From positions 1-64,000 of the forward strand of contig NZ_BLTJ01000011.1 in the NCBI RefSeq assembly GCF_013282095.1: 64,000 bases of DNA, written 5' to 3'. This stretch comes from Enterocloster alcoholdehydrogenati. Its GTDB lineage: Bacteria > Bacillota > Clostridia > Lachnospirales > Lachnospiraceae. The translations under genes and the position numbers were made by a program. The notes under the pieces are model-generated. The model was given only the letters and a program-made list of their open reading frames with translations. It did not search any database and was not told the DNA's origin. Below, piece after piece: positions 19,034 through 26,166 of the stretch; position 1 is the stretch's first letter, and every line of letters starts with the position of its first letter.

Positions 19034-19269
19034 TCTTCTTTCTCCCTTCTGATATTTTCCCGTAAATATTTTTCAAATGTACTCCGCTTAATTAGAACTT
19101 TTTTTCCAATCTTATAAACTGCTCCTGCCTTATGAGATAATCTTACGATTGGCTTATACCCAAGATTGTAATAATCCATAGCTTGTTTATAACTTATAAA
19201 TTCATGCTGCATAAATTCCATATCTTCATCATCAATAAGATCAGAAAACATCCACACTTTTCCATGCAT
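19012..19269 (-). CDS. Small excisionase-like DNA-binding protein (second copy)
   Basis: About 85 residues with the pattern SYKQAMDYYNLGYKPIVRLSHKAGAVYKIGKKVLIKRSTFEKYL, which resembles the MerR-like/excisionase winged fold common as a pair upstream of parA in Firmicutes ICEs (DUF6462-type). The ATG at 19269 lies 12 bases after AGGAGG; upstream in-frame ATGs lack a site. It is related to the neighbouring gene at 19304-19540 (shared AGAIY/AGAVY..., then a basic residue and an EYL end). A role in copy control or excision is only inferred. Confidence 0.65.
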   Translation of the reverse strand: MHGKVWMFSDLIDDEDMEFMQHEFISYKQAMDYYNLGYKPIVRLSHKAGAVYKIGKKVLIKRSTFEKYLRENIRREKEEWEKLFQ

Positions 19270-19303
19270 CTCAAATGATTTCCTCCTCTGAAACATTGTC
19301 ATC

Positions 19304-19540
19304 TTATTTTTCATGAAATTGTTCGAGATATTCATCAAAAATTTCTCTGTTTATCAAAACAATTCCATCCATTCTATAAATTGCTCCTGCATCATTTGCA
19401 AGTTCCATCAACTTTTTGTGCGACAGACTATACACGATTTCCGCTTGTTGATAACGAAGAAATTTTCTTCTAAGTCTACGAACTTCTTCTTTTACCTCTG
19501 AACGTTTCTGTTGGTTATAGTACATATTTTCTGTTTTCAA
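19304..19540 (-). CDS. Small excisionase-like DNA-binding protein (first copy)
   Basis: About 78 residues with a very basic N-terminus (KRSEVKEEVRRLRRKF) followed by YQQAEIVYSLSHKKLMELANDAGAIYRMDGIVLINREIFDEYLEQF. It has the same fold type as the next gene and may be a duplicate. The TTG start at 19540 is supported by AAAGGAG eight bases upstream. First gene of the par/rep module. Confidence 0.6.
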   Translation of the reverse strand: MKTENMYYNQQKRSEVKEEVRRLRRKFLRYQQAEIVYSLSHKKLMELANDAGAIYRMDGIVLINREIFDEYLEQFHEK

Positions 19541-19592
19541 ATCTGTTTCTCCTTTCAACTTTACTCAACCACAGCGGACATTGTTAATGAAT

Positions 19593-19636
19593 AAAAAAGG
19601 GCACTCTCTGAAAGATTTTTCTTTCAAAAAGTGCCC
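19593..19636 (-). terminator. Terminator downstream of the MetRS-domain gene
   Basis: GGGCACT (19599-19605) pairs with AGTGCCC (19630-19636), with an inner GAAAGA/TCTTTC stem. On the minus strand it is followed by TTTTTTATTC. Confidence 0.65.
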
Positions 19637-19715
19637 TCAACAATCCATATTGTTGGAGTAGTTTTACTGACAACTTATCACCATTCTTCATGATGATTCA
19701 TGTTGGAATACAAAT

Positions 19716-19756
19716 TTGTTGTCAAATTGTTGTCAAAGAAAATTTTTGTTGTCAAA
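19716..19756. repeat. Three copies of TTGTTGTCAAA
   Basis: Copies at 19716-19726, 19727-19737 (directly tandem) and 19746-19756. They lie between the MetRS-domain gene and the rep/par module, at the composition change. Short repeated arms like these are typical of tyrosine-recombinase arm sites or of an element end, but no integrase is in the window. Confidence 0.6.
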
Positions 19757-19777
19757 TCGTGAAGATTTTTTACTCTA

Positions 19778-20359
19778 TTAGTACAACTTCGCTCCTGCCG
19801 GAATCTTGTCATCAAGGATCAAAACATTGAGCCCTTCTCTTCCTTCTACAAGGTGTGTAGCAGAAATGATCATACCGCAGGAATCAATTCCCATCATCTT
19901 ACGTGGCGGAAGATTTGTGATTGCAAGTAATGTCTTTCCAACCAGTTCTTCCGGCTCGTAATAATCGTGAATACCGCTTAAAATCACGCGATCTTCTCCA
20001 CTTCCGTCATCCAGAACGAATTTCAAAAGCTTCTTAGACTTCGGAACTGCTTCACATTCTTTCACCTTTACAGCTCTGAAATCAGACTTGCTGAATGTGT
20101 CAAAATCAACCATATCTTTGAATAATGGTTCCACTTCTACGTTAGAGAAATCATAGGTTTCTTTCACTTCAGCGATTGCTTTTTCCACTGTTTTTTCAAC
20201 TGTAGCAGACTGTGCAGCGTTGTTAGCTTCGTTCTTTGCAGCTCCCATGCTCTTCATCGTGGGGAACACCCCTCCGGTCTCTTCATCCGGTTTCATCACG
20301 CCTTGCAGAGCTTGAAAAGTGGCATTCTCACATGGTTTTTCTAACTTTTTGGATTCCAT
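19778..20359 (-). CDS. Free-standing MetRS C-terminal tRNA-binding domain
   Basis: Residues from about 80 on match the C-terminal (beta, EMAP/Trbp111-like) domain of methionyl-tRNA synthetase: FDTFSKSDFRAVKVKECEAV, LPPRKMMG, GMIISATH and an ending near PAGAKLY. There is no catalytic domain. The first 60-70 residues, including ENATFQALQGVMKPDEE, do not belong to that domain and are unknown to me. The gene has its own AGGAGG seven bases before ATG 20359. It may be the 3' end of metG given a new start by element insertion, or a carried tRNA-binding protein. Confidence 0.75.
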   Translation of the reverse strand: MESKKLEKPCENATFQALQGVMKPDEETGGVFPTMKSMGAAKNEANNAAQSATVEKTVEKAIAEVKETYDFSNVEVEPLFKDMVDFDTFSKSDFRAVKVKECEAVPKSKKLLKFVLDDGSGEDRVILSGIHDYYEPEELVGKTLLAITNLPPRKMMGIDSCGMIISATHLVEGREGLNVLILDDKIPAGAKLY

Positions 20360-20391
20360 AGGATGTCCTCCTGTGCCGTCTGGTTTGAGGC

Positions 20392-20422
20392 AAAAGTTGT
20401 AGAAAAGTTGTAGAAAGTTGTA
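20392..20422. repeat. Tandem 11-bp iteron-like repeats
   Basis: AAAAGTTGTAG at 20392-20402 and again at 20403-20413, then AAAGTTGTA at 20414-20422: two perfect and one partial copy, one helical turn apart. They directly abut the ATTGGCACA pair. Confidence 0.7.
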
Positions 20423-20479
20423 TTGGCACAAAATCGGCTTGAAATTGGCACAGCAATAGGCTTCATCGGCCTACAAGCG
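20422..20479 (+). promoter_or_regulatory. Paired ATTGGCACA boxes, copy 1
   Basis: ATTGGCACA at 20422-20430 and 20444-20452, 22 bp start to start. The same paired arrangement occurs before 22394 and 36581. Eighteen bases after the second box begins TTCATC, with AATATA 17 bases later, the spacing seen at the other two copies, although the promoter boxes are weaker. It lies between the divergent MetRS-domain gene and the gene at 20650. Confidence 0.6.
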
Positions 20480-20649
20480 ACCACAATATAAAATTGCTCG
20501 GCTGTAATAAGGTCTGTATAAACTCTACATATTATTTCAAGCAGATCCATACAGAAACAAGTATAGCATAAGCTTTGTAGATGTTCAAGTCAACGATTTT
20601 TTAACCCTGATACCGAATTTCATACCTTATATATAAAAAGGAGTACACC

Positions 20650-21786
20650 ATGCCAGAATATCAATTGCAAATCAAACAGGTCGTGGATTACCCACGATGC
20701 CGGATTTATCGGCAATTCGTCCATCGGCTGATGGCAGACCGGAGCATTCGCGCAAGCGGAGGCTCTGGTCTTTTTTATTTTACCGTGCTTTGCAGCTACG
20801 CAAACTTCCGCACTTCATACCGCCGGATAGATGGTATTAGCTATACCATCTATCCGGGCGAATGGGTCTGCACACTCAAGGAAGTGTCCCAATGGTTTCG
20901 CACACGGTTTCAATGCCAGGCGTTGACAGTGCTGGAACAACTGCAGAAACAGCACTTTATCACTTTTCAGACACTGGATCGCGGCAATGTGATCCGCTAT
21001 AAAATTTGCGACTGGGCGCGGCATAACACGGTGCTTGAATATAATGCTCCCTGCCAAAAGGATACCGGCTTTTTCTTTCTACCCGTTTCCGTTGTCACAG
21101 ATCTCATCAGCACAAGCCGATGCTCCGAAATGGATATTATTCTGGACCTCTGGGTTTCAGCCGTCTACAACGATAATCAGGTACAGGGGTCAGACCTGGG
21201 GCCAGTAGTCTATTTCCGCAACGGCACCGGCAATCCTCTTGTTGCCTACACTGAACTGGCTGTCCGCTGGGGGTTGTCCCGGGCGACAGTCGGCCGCGTC
21301 CTCAAAAAGCTGGCCGCGCTGGACTATATCTCCCTTATGTCCTTCCCGGGCCGACACGGCAGCGTGGTCTATTTGAAAAATTACCTGTCCACCATGTTTG
21401 AAATATCGGATGTTATGGTGGACAAAGAGGAGGTCGCTATGACGCTCAACATCCGTTTGGAACTCCCCGATGAATCAGGCTCCAGCCAAAACACACCAAG
21501 TATAGAGCATGAGGTTATCGTTTCAAACGAACTCAATAGCGTTTCAAAATCGCACATTGAAATTATCATCCAAAAGATGGCTCAAATCCTGATGGCACAA
21601 GGGATTTCGTGCTTTGGTTGCCCCCTCTCCCGCTATAAGTTATATCCCTTATCGGGTGACTGCCGGGAAGATTTACTACCCCGCGTGCGGGAACAGTCAA
21701 CGCTCTGTTTTGGCCTGTCTATTCTGTGCGGGAACAGACAGGTCACCACTTTTGAACTTACACTCTCTCCCATCGCGGAGAATTGA
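20650..21786 (+). CDS. Double winged-helix protein, first gene of the ICE
   Basis: 378 residues, function not firmly recognised. Two helix-turn-helix-type regions can be seen: one near residues 75-105 (TLKEVSQWFRTRFQCQALTVLEQLQKQHFI) and one near 195-230 (YTELAVRWGLSRATVGRVLKKLAALDYI). The tail contains CFGCPLSRYKL and further cysteines, a possible metal site. AAAAAGGAG precedes the ATG. Its place directly after iteron-like repeats and the ATTGGCACA pair fits a replication initiator or a master regulator of the element. Confidence 0.6.
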   Translation: MPEYQLQIKQVVDYPRCRIYRQFVHRLMADRSIRASGGSGLFYFTVLCSYANFRTSYRRIDGISYTIYPGEWVCTLKEVSQWFRTRFQCQALTVLEQLQKQHFITFQTLDRGNVIRYKICDWARHNTVLEYNAPCQKDTGFFFLPVSVVTDLISTSRCSEMDIILDLWVSAVYNDNQVQGSDLGPVVYFRNGTGNPLVAYTELAVRWGLSRATVGRVLKKLAALDYISLMSFPGRHGSVVYLKNYLSTMFEISDVMVDKEEVAMTLNIRLELPDESGSSQNTPSIEHEVIVSNELNSVSKSHIEIIIQKMAQILMAQGISCFGCPLSRYKLYPLSGDCREDLLPRVREQSTLCFGLSILCGNRQVTTFELTLSPIAEN

Positions 21787-21802
21787 ACAAGGAGGTCTTA
21801 CC

Positions 21803-22354
21803 ATGAAAAAATTTGTTGAAAAAGATGTCGCAGAAAACCCGCTGTACCATGATACATGGAAACTGTTGAAAAAATACCGCGATGTGGTGTGGAGCCTGGA
21901 GATTTCTGTCCAGCATGTGCGGTCCAAGTTTGAGATCGAATACGGCACATCCATCGAGGAATTTCTGGATTCCATCTATCTGGCCGGCGCCGATCTGAAT
22001 GGGAGCGATATTGAACACCATGCCAAGTGCATTGAGCGCAGCCACAAGATGCTGAAACTTTTGGATTCAGCAGTCGAATTGCTTCGTACCCGCCACAAGA
22101 ACGGCGAGGCCTATTACTGGCTGCTTTACTACTCCTTCCTCTCCCCGCAGCAACTCAAAAATGTGGAGGAGATCATCGAGAATTTGCGTCCGCATATCCG
22201 GGACATCTCATTCCGTACTTACTACCGCAGGCGCAGGGAAGCCATTGACGCACTCAGTTCCGTACTATGGGGGTACACCTCCAAAGACAGTTTGGATATG
22301 CTGGAACAGTTCTTTCCAGCGCCAAAACCAGATGAAAAGGCCAAGGGCAAATAA
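21803..22354 (+). CDS. Sigma-like/ArpU-like helical protein
   Basis: 183 residues, helical and charged. The C-terminal part (SFRTYYRRRREAIDALSSVLWG) resembles the end of late-gene activators of the ArpU/RinA sigma-4-like type, and the gene sits just before the ATTGGC-box promoter of the conjugation operon. AAGGAGG at 21789-21795 fixes the start at 21803. A role as transcription activator of the transfer genes is inferred from shape and position only. Confidence 0.5.
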   Translation: MKKFVEKDVAENPLYHDTWKLLKKYRDVVWSLEISVQHVRSKFEIEYGTSIEEFLDSIYLAGADLNGSDIEHHAKCIERSHKMLKLLDSAVELLRTRHKNGEAYYWLLYYSFLSPQQLKNVEEIIENLRPHIRDISFRTYYRRRREAIDALSSVLWGYTSKDSLDMLEQFFPAPKPDEKAKGK

Positions 22355-22422
22355 TTGGCAGAATACGGGAATGAAATTGGCGCATTCCTGCCCTTGAGCC
22401 GTAAATCCTGGTGTGCTAAACT
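22354..22422 (+). promoter_or_regulatory. Promoter of the first conjugation operon with ATTGGC boxes, copy 2
   Basis: ATTGGC at 22354-22359 and 22376-22381 (22 bp apart), then TTGAGC (22394-22399), a 17-base spacer and TAAACT (22417-22422). The stretch TGCCCTTGAGCCGTAAATCC is almost identical to that at the 36.6 kb promoter. Confidence 0.7.
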
Positions 22423-22468
22423 GAATATGCTCAAACTTGCACCCAAAACTGAATGCAGGCAGTGAACG

Positions 22469-22492
22469 GCACCTTTTTCAAGGTGCTTTTTT
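22469..22492 (+). terminator. Leader terminator 1
   Basis: GCACCTT (22469-22475), TTTC loop region, AAGGTGC (22480-22486), then six T. It lies downstream of the promoter and upstream of the first gene, so it would attenuate the operon unless overridden. Confidence 0.75.
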
Positions 22493-22521
22493 GCTGCCCT
22501 AATAATCGGCCGATTGGGGAG

Positions 22522-22564
22522 GGAGCCCGCATCTATTACAAGAGCTGCGGGCTCCTCTTTTGTT
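22522..22564 (+). terminator. Leader terminator 2
   Basis: Perfect ten-base stem GGAGCCCGCA (22522-22531) / TGCGGGCTCC (22546-22555) followed by TCTTTTGTTTG. Second hairpin in the same leader. Confidence 0.7.
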
Positions 22565-22603
22565 TGAGTCCCGCATATTACATTTGGACTGGAGGTCCGA
22601 AAA

Positions 22604-22999
22604 TTGAAAAAACGCAAGATTCCTCACCAAAAGCGAAACGGCGATACCAGCCCTCCGCGCCGTTTTTCCATTGGCAGAATCGCTTATATGGCGTTTCTGT
22701 GTCCCACCGTCTCATTGATGTTCAGCCAGCCGGCCTTTGCCGCAACCGATGTTTGGACAAAGGCCACAGAAATCATGCAGGATGTCTACACGCAGATCCT
22801 CGCTATCTCCACGATTGCGGCCATTGTGACCGCTTCGGTAGCATTGCTGCTCATGAATTTCTCCCGTTCTGGTAAAACGGTGGATGAAAGCAGAGCTTGG
22901 CTCAAACGAATTGTTATCACCTGGGCCATCTTAAACAGTCTGGGCTTTATCATGTCCTATATCGTCCCCTTCTTTGAGGGTGGTCAGTGGGCAGGTTGA
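22604..22999 (+). CDS. VirB2-like small membrane protein of the T4SS
   Basis: 131 residues. A basic N-terminus, a signal-like segment ending near QPAFAA (about residues 43-49), then two membrane segments (ISTIAAIVTASVALLLMNF and IVITWAILNSLGFIMSYIV). This is the layout of VirB2/TrbC-like subunits or of the short pre-TrbL proteins of clostridial conjugative transposons. The TTG start is supported by GGAGG eight bases upstream. It is the first gene of the transfer operon. Confidence 0.6.
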   Translation: MKKRKIPHQKRNGDTSPPRRFSIGRIAYMAFLCPTVSLMFSQPAFAATDVWTKATEIMQDVYTQILAISTIAAIVTASVALLLMNFSRSGKTVDESRAWLKRIVITWAILNSLGFIMSYIVPFFEGGQWAG

Positions 23000-23039
23000 T
23001 CGGCATCACATTGATACCCGACGAAAGGAGGCATGACCT

Positions 23040-23750
23040 ATGGGTATTCTGGACGGCATTGTTGAATGGATTGCAGAGCAGGTCATGGCGGGCCTTGACT
23101 TGATAACCACCTCGGTTTTGGGGGCACTGGGCTGCGATATGGCGGTATTTCTGCGCTACTTTCCCGCAGCCGAAACGATGTACAGCGTTTTTGTCGCACT
23201 GGGCATCGGTATCATTCTCCTCAACTGGGTGTGGCAGCTGTTCAAGAACTTTGGCCTGGGAGCCGGTATTGAAGCGGAAGACCCGCTCAAATTGAGCATC
23301 CGATCCGTCATTTTTATTCTTTTGGCGTTCTTCTCCAATGAGATTGTCAGCATGATCCTGACCATCGGCGGCACACCGTACAACTGGATTATGGATTCGG
23401 AGCTGCCGGCACTCAGTTTTGCAGATTTCAACTCTGTCATGCTGGTCATCATCGGGGTGTGCGCCAATGGGGCTGTGGCCCTTATCACTCTGATATTAGT
23501 CATCATTCTGGCGTGGAACTACCTGAAGTTGCTGCTGGAAGCGGCAGAGCGATATGTATTGCTCGGCGTGCTGGTCTATACGGCTCCAGTAGCCTTTTCC
23601 ATGGGGGCAAGCCAGACAACATCAAACATCTGGAAATCCTGGTGCCGGATGCTGGGCGGTCAGATTTTTCTTCTGCTGATGAACGCCTGGTGCCTGCGCC
23701 TGTTCACGAGCATGGTTGGTTCGTTTATCTCCAACCCGCTCTCTTTGTAA
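23040..23750 (+). CDS. TrbL/VirB6-like conjugal transfer membrane protein
   Basis: 236 residues with at least five hydrophobic segments (around residues 45-65, 85-110, 130-160, 170-190 and 205-225) and the large loop between the first and second. This is the polytopic inner-membrane channel component of T4SS; relatives in Firmicutes ICEs are called CD1107/TrbL-type. AAAGGAGG precedes the ATG. It follows the VirB2-like gene and precedes a secreted protein, a peptidase and VirB4, as in other ICEs. Confidence 0.75.
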   Translation: MGILDGIVEWIAEQVMAGLDLITTSVLGALGCDMAVFLRYFPAAETMYSVFVALGIGIILLNWVWQLFKNFGLGAGIEAEDPLKLSIRSVIFILLAFFSNEIVSMILTIGGTPYNWIMDSELPALSFADFNSVMLVIIGVCANGAVALITLILVIILAWNYLKLLLEAAERYVLLGVLVYTAPVAFSMGASQTTSNIWKSWCRMLGGQIFLLLMNAWCLRLFTSMVGSFISNPLSL

Positions 23751-23761
23751 GGAGGGCCATT

Positions 23762-24754
23762 TTGAAAAGACTCAAGAAAATTTTGTTCCTTGCGCTGATG
23801 GTCACAGCCCTCTCCTGCCTGTTCTGCCAGCCTGCTTTCGCTATTTCGGAGGAAGAAGTTCAGGCACAAGTGGACGCCGTAGGCAAGGAGGCCGTTTCGG
23901 GGAATGTGCTGATCTGGTTTATGTGCGCAATCGGATTCCTTAAAGTATCACAGAAGATCGATTCTTTTATGGCGAGTCTGGGCGTCAATGTCGGCCATAC
24001 CGGCGGCAGTATGCTGGCGGAGGCTATGATTGCGGCCAGAGGATTCAGCGGATTTAAGAGCTTTGCCAGCAATCACTTTGCGGGCGGCCGCAGCAGCCAT
24101 TCCTCCCATGTCAATGCAAGCGGTGGCGGAAAAGGCGGCGCTGGATTCGGCGCTGGTTTTGCCAGCGGCGGTTTGGCTGGTGTGATTAAAAGGAATGTTA
24201 CCAACAATGCGGTCAAAACAGCTACAACGCCACCAGATGCCAAACCCTCCGGGTTAAGCGGGTTGGTCGGCGGTGCTGCAGGCGGCATCGGCGGACATAT
24301 CTACGCTTCATCCGTAAGCAAGGGAGGCAATTTTGCCAACAATGTCATAGGATCGGTTGCTACCGGGAGTATCACCCAGATGGGAACTATGACCGGGGAT
24401 AAAGCTGTAGACGCTCTGCATTCCTACATGGGTCATGCGGCATTGGAGCCCGGGGCCGAGAATATTCCCACTTATCAGAATGTGGAGATCGGCGGTGGCC
24501 GCATTACCGGCACAGAAGTCACTCCGGAACATCCAGAAGGCATCGCTTTTGGTATGTATCATGCAGACCAGTATGTGGCGCCGGAAGGCCAGTACACAAC
24601 CGTTCACGCCGTAGATGGTACCGCCTGGTATAAGCAGTATGCTGCGGATGCGGTTGAAAAATCTCCCTATATGGCACCGGACGGCTCGATTGCCTATCAC
24701 GAATCCATCGTGAAGAAACTGCCGCCTACTCCCAAAAGAAAGGACAAACTATAA
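23762..24754 (+). CDS. Secreted Gly/Ser-rich conjugation protein
   Basis: 330 residues. TTG start at 23762 after TAAGGAGGG. Signal peptide with cleavage near CQPAFA-ISEE (residue 27), one hydrophobic segment (NVLIWFMCAIGFLKV), then a long Gly/Ser/Ala-rich region (about residues 85-190) and a more ordered C-terminus. The layout resembles the C-terminal half of TrbL proteins split off as a separate polypeptide. The start overlaps nothing, but the stop overlaps the next ATG (TAATGG). Function unassigned. Confidence 0.6.
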   Translation: MKRLKKILFLALMVTALSCLFCQPAFAISEEEVQAQVDAVGKEAVSGNVLIWFMCAIGFLKVSQKIDSFMASLGVNVGHTGGSMLAEAMIAARGFSGFKSFASNHFAGGRSSHSSHVNASGGGKGGAGFGAGFASGGLAGVIKRNVTNNAVKTATTPPDAKPSGLSGLVGGAAGGIGGHIYASSVSKGGNFANNVIGSVATGSITQMGTMTGDKAVDALHSYMGHAALEPGAENIPTYQNVEIGGGRITGTEVTPEHPEGIAFGMYHADQYVAPEGQYTTVHAVDGTAWYKQYAADAVEKSPYMAPDGSIAYHESIVKKLPPTPKRKDKL

Positions 24755-26130
24755 TGGCTGAAGAACAAAAAAACAGCTCCGCCGAAACAGTAGATGCTGC
24801 GACCTCTGCCGCACATACGGTCAAAGGCGCTATCAAAGCTGGCAAGGCCATCTCTGGAGCCGCAAAAGGTGCTGCCGCCGGCGGCCACTATGGGGCTGTG
24901 GCTGGGGCCGTCTGGGCCGGCCGAAAGCACATCGGCAAAATCATTGCTATCATTGCGATTCTGCTTTTGCTGCCTGTCCTTTTCCTCTTGATGCTGCCCG
25001 GCTTGATTTTTGGCGGGCTGGTCAATGCCTTTTCACCAGCTGATCCTGATACGCCTATCCTCAACAGCGAAACTGCTATCGTGGAAAACGCCAATGACAT
25101 CACTTTTACCATCAACGCCATCTTGGGTGAGGCCCTGGATGATGTGATCGCCCGCATCGAGGAGGATTTTGCTTCTTCTGGGGCTGACCAGATGGAGATC
25201 AAAAATCCCTATTCCTCCGGCCCTGTCTACAACGCCAACCTCATCATCTCGCAGTATTGTGCTGCCCGGGATGAAGACTTTGAGAGCATTTCACTGGATG
25301 GCCTGGCCTCTGCCCTGCGAGAGCATAAAGAACATCTTTACTCCTATACCAGCGTACAGGAAAGCCGTGAGGTCACGGCTGAGGACCCGGAAACCGGGGA
25401 AGAAATCACAACTACGGAAACTTGGATAGTTTACACCATCCGTTACAATGGTGAGTCATATCTTGCTGATACTGTCTTTGCTCTTACCGATGAACAAAAG
25501 GAGCTGGCCGCTGATTATGCCTCCAACCTCAGTTTGTTTCTTGGTGACGGACTTCTGCAAAATCTGGTTGAATGGACCGGCAACAGCATCCCCTCCCTTG
25601 GAGATGTGACCTTTACCGACGGCGGGACCCCGGTTGTTTATTACAATCAGTTGGATGAACGCTATGCCAGTCAACCCTATGGCACCGATAACATTGGTGG
25701 CTATGGGTGCGGCCCCACCGCCATGGCAATCGTGGTTTCCTCCCTCACGGACGATATGGTGGACCCGGTGGAAATGGCAAAGTGGTCATATGATAATGGC
25801 TATTGGTGCAAAAGCAGCGGCTCTTATCACGCATTGATTCCCGCTGCTGCAGAGGAATGGGGGCTTCCGGTATCCGGCTGCACGACTTCCGAGCCCCAGC
25901 GGATTCTGGACGCTCTTGCTGACGGCAAGCTGGTTGTGGCAATTATGTCCGAGGGGCATTTCACTTCATCCGGCCATTTCATCGTTCTTCGCGGCGTGAA
26001 GGATGGTCAGATCATGGTGGCAGACCCGGCCAGTTATAAGCGCAGTGAACAACTCTGGGATTTATCCATCATCTTAAACGAAGCAAGCCGCCGTGCGGCA
26101 GCAGGCGGTCCTTTCTGGATTATTGGCTGA
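24754..26130 (+). CDS. Membrane-anchored C39-type peptidase of the T4SS
   Basis: 458 residues: an Ala-rich cytoplasmic N-terminus, one membrane segment (residues about 68-95), an extracellular region, and a C-terminal Peptidase_C39-like domain. Catalytic residues can be seen as Cys in YGCGPTAMA (about 319), His in GHFIVLRG (about 407) and Asp in VADPAS (about 422). It occupies the place where other Gram-positive T4SS carry a VirB1-like lysozyme or NlpC/P60 enzyme. It could process a secreted pilus or surface protein, or cut wall peptides. Its substrate is unknown. Confidence 0.75.
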   Translation: MAEEQKNSSAETVDAATSAAHTVKGAIKAGKAISGAAKGAAAGGHYGAVAGAVWAGRKHIGKIIAIIAILLLLPVLFLLMLPGLIFGGLVNAFSPADPDTPILNSETAIVENANDITFTINAILGEALDDVIARIEEDFASSGADQMEIKNPYSSGPVYNANLIISQYCAARDEDFESISLDGLASALREHKEHLYSYTSVQESREVTAEDPETGEEITTTETWIVYTIRYNGESYLADTVFALTDEQKELAADYASNLSLFLGDGLLQNLVEWTGNSIPSLGDVTFTDGGTPVVYYNQLDERYASQPYGTDNIGGYGCGPTAMAIVVSSLTDDMVDPVEMAKWSYDNGYWCKSSGSYHALIPAAAEEWGLPVSGCTTSEPQRILDALADGKLVVAIMSEGHFTSSGHFIVLRGVKDGQIMVADPASYKRSEQLWDLSIILNEASRRAAAGGPFWIIG

Positions 26131-26166
26131 CTGTATCGCACCCCGGCATCAGAAACGAGGTAATAC

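Noticed and set aside
15914-19764. AAATCGTGAAG at both 15914-15924 and 19754-19764 as a possible att core
   Set aside because: Eleven identical bases can occur by chance in 64 kb, flanks do not match, and no integrase is nearby. Noted only as a weak possibility.
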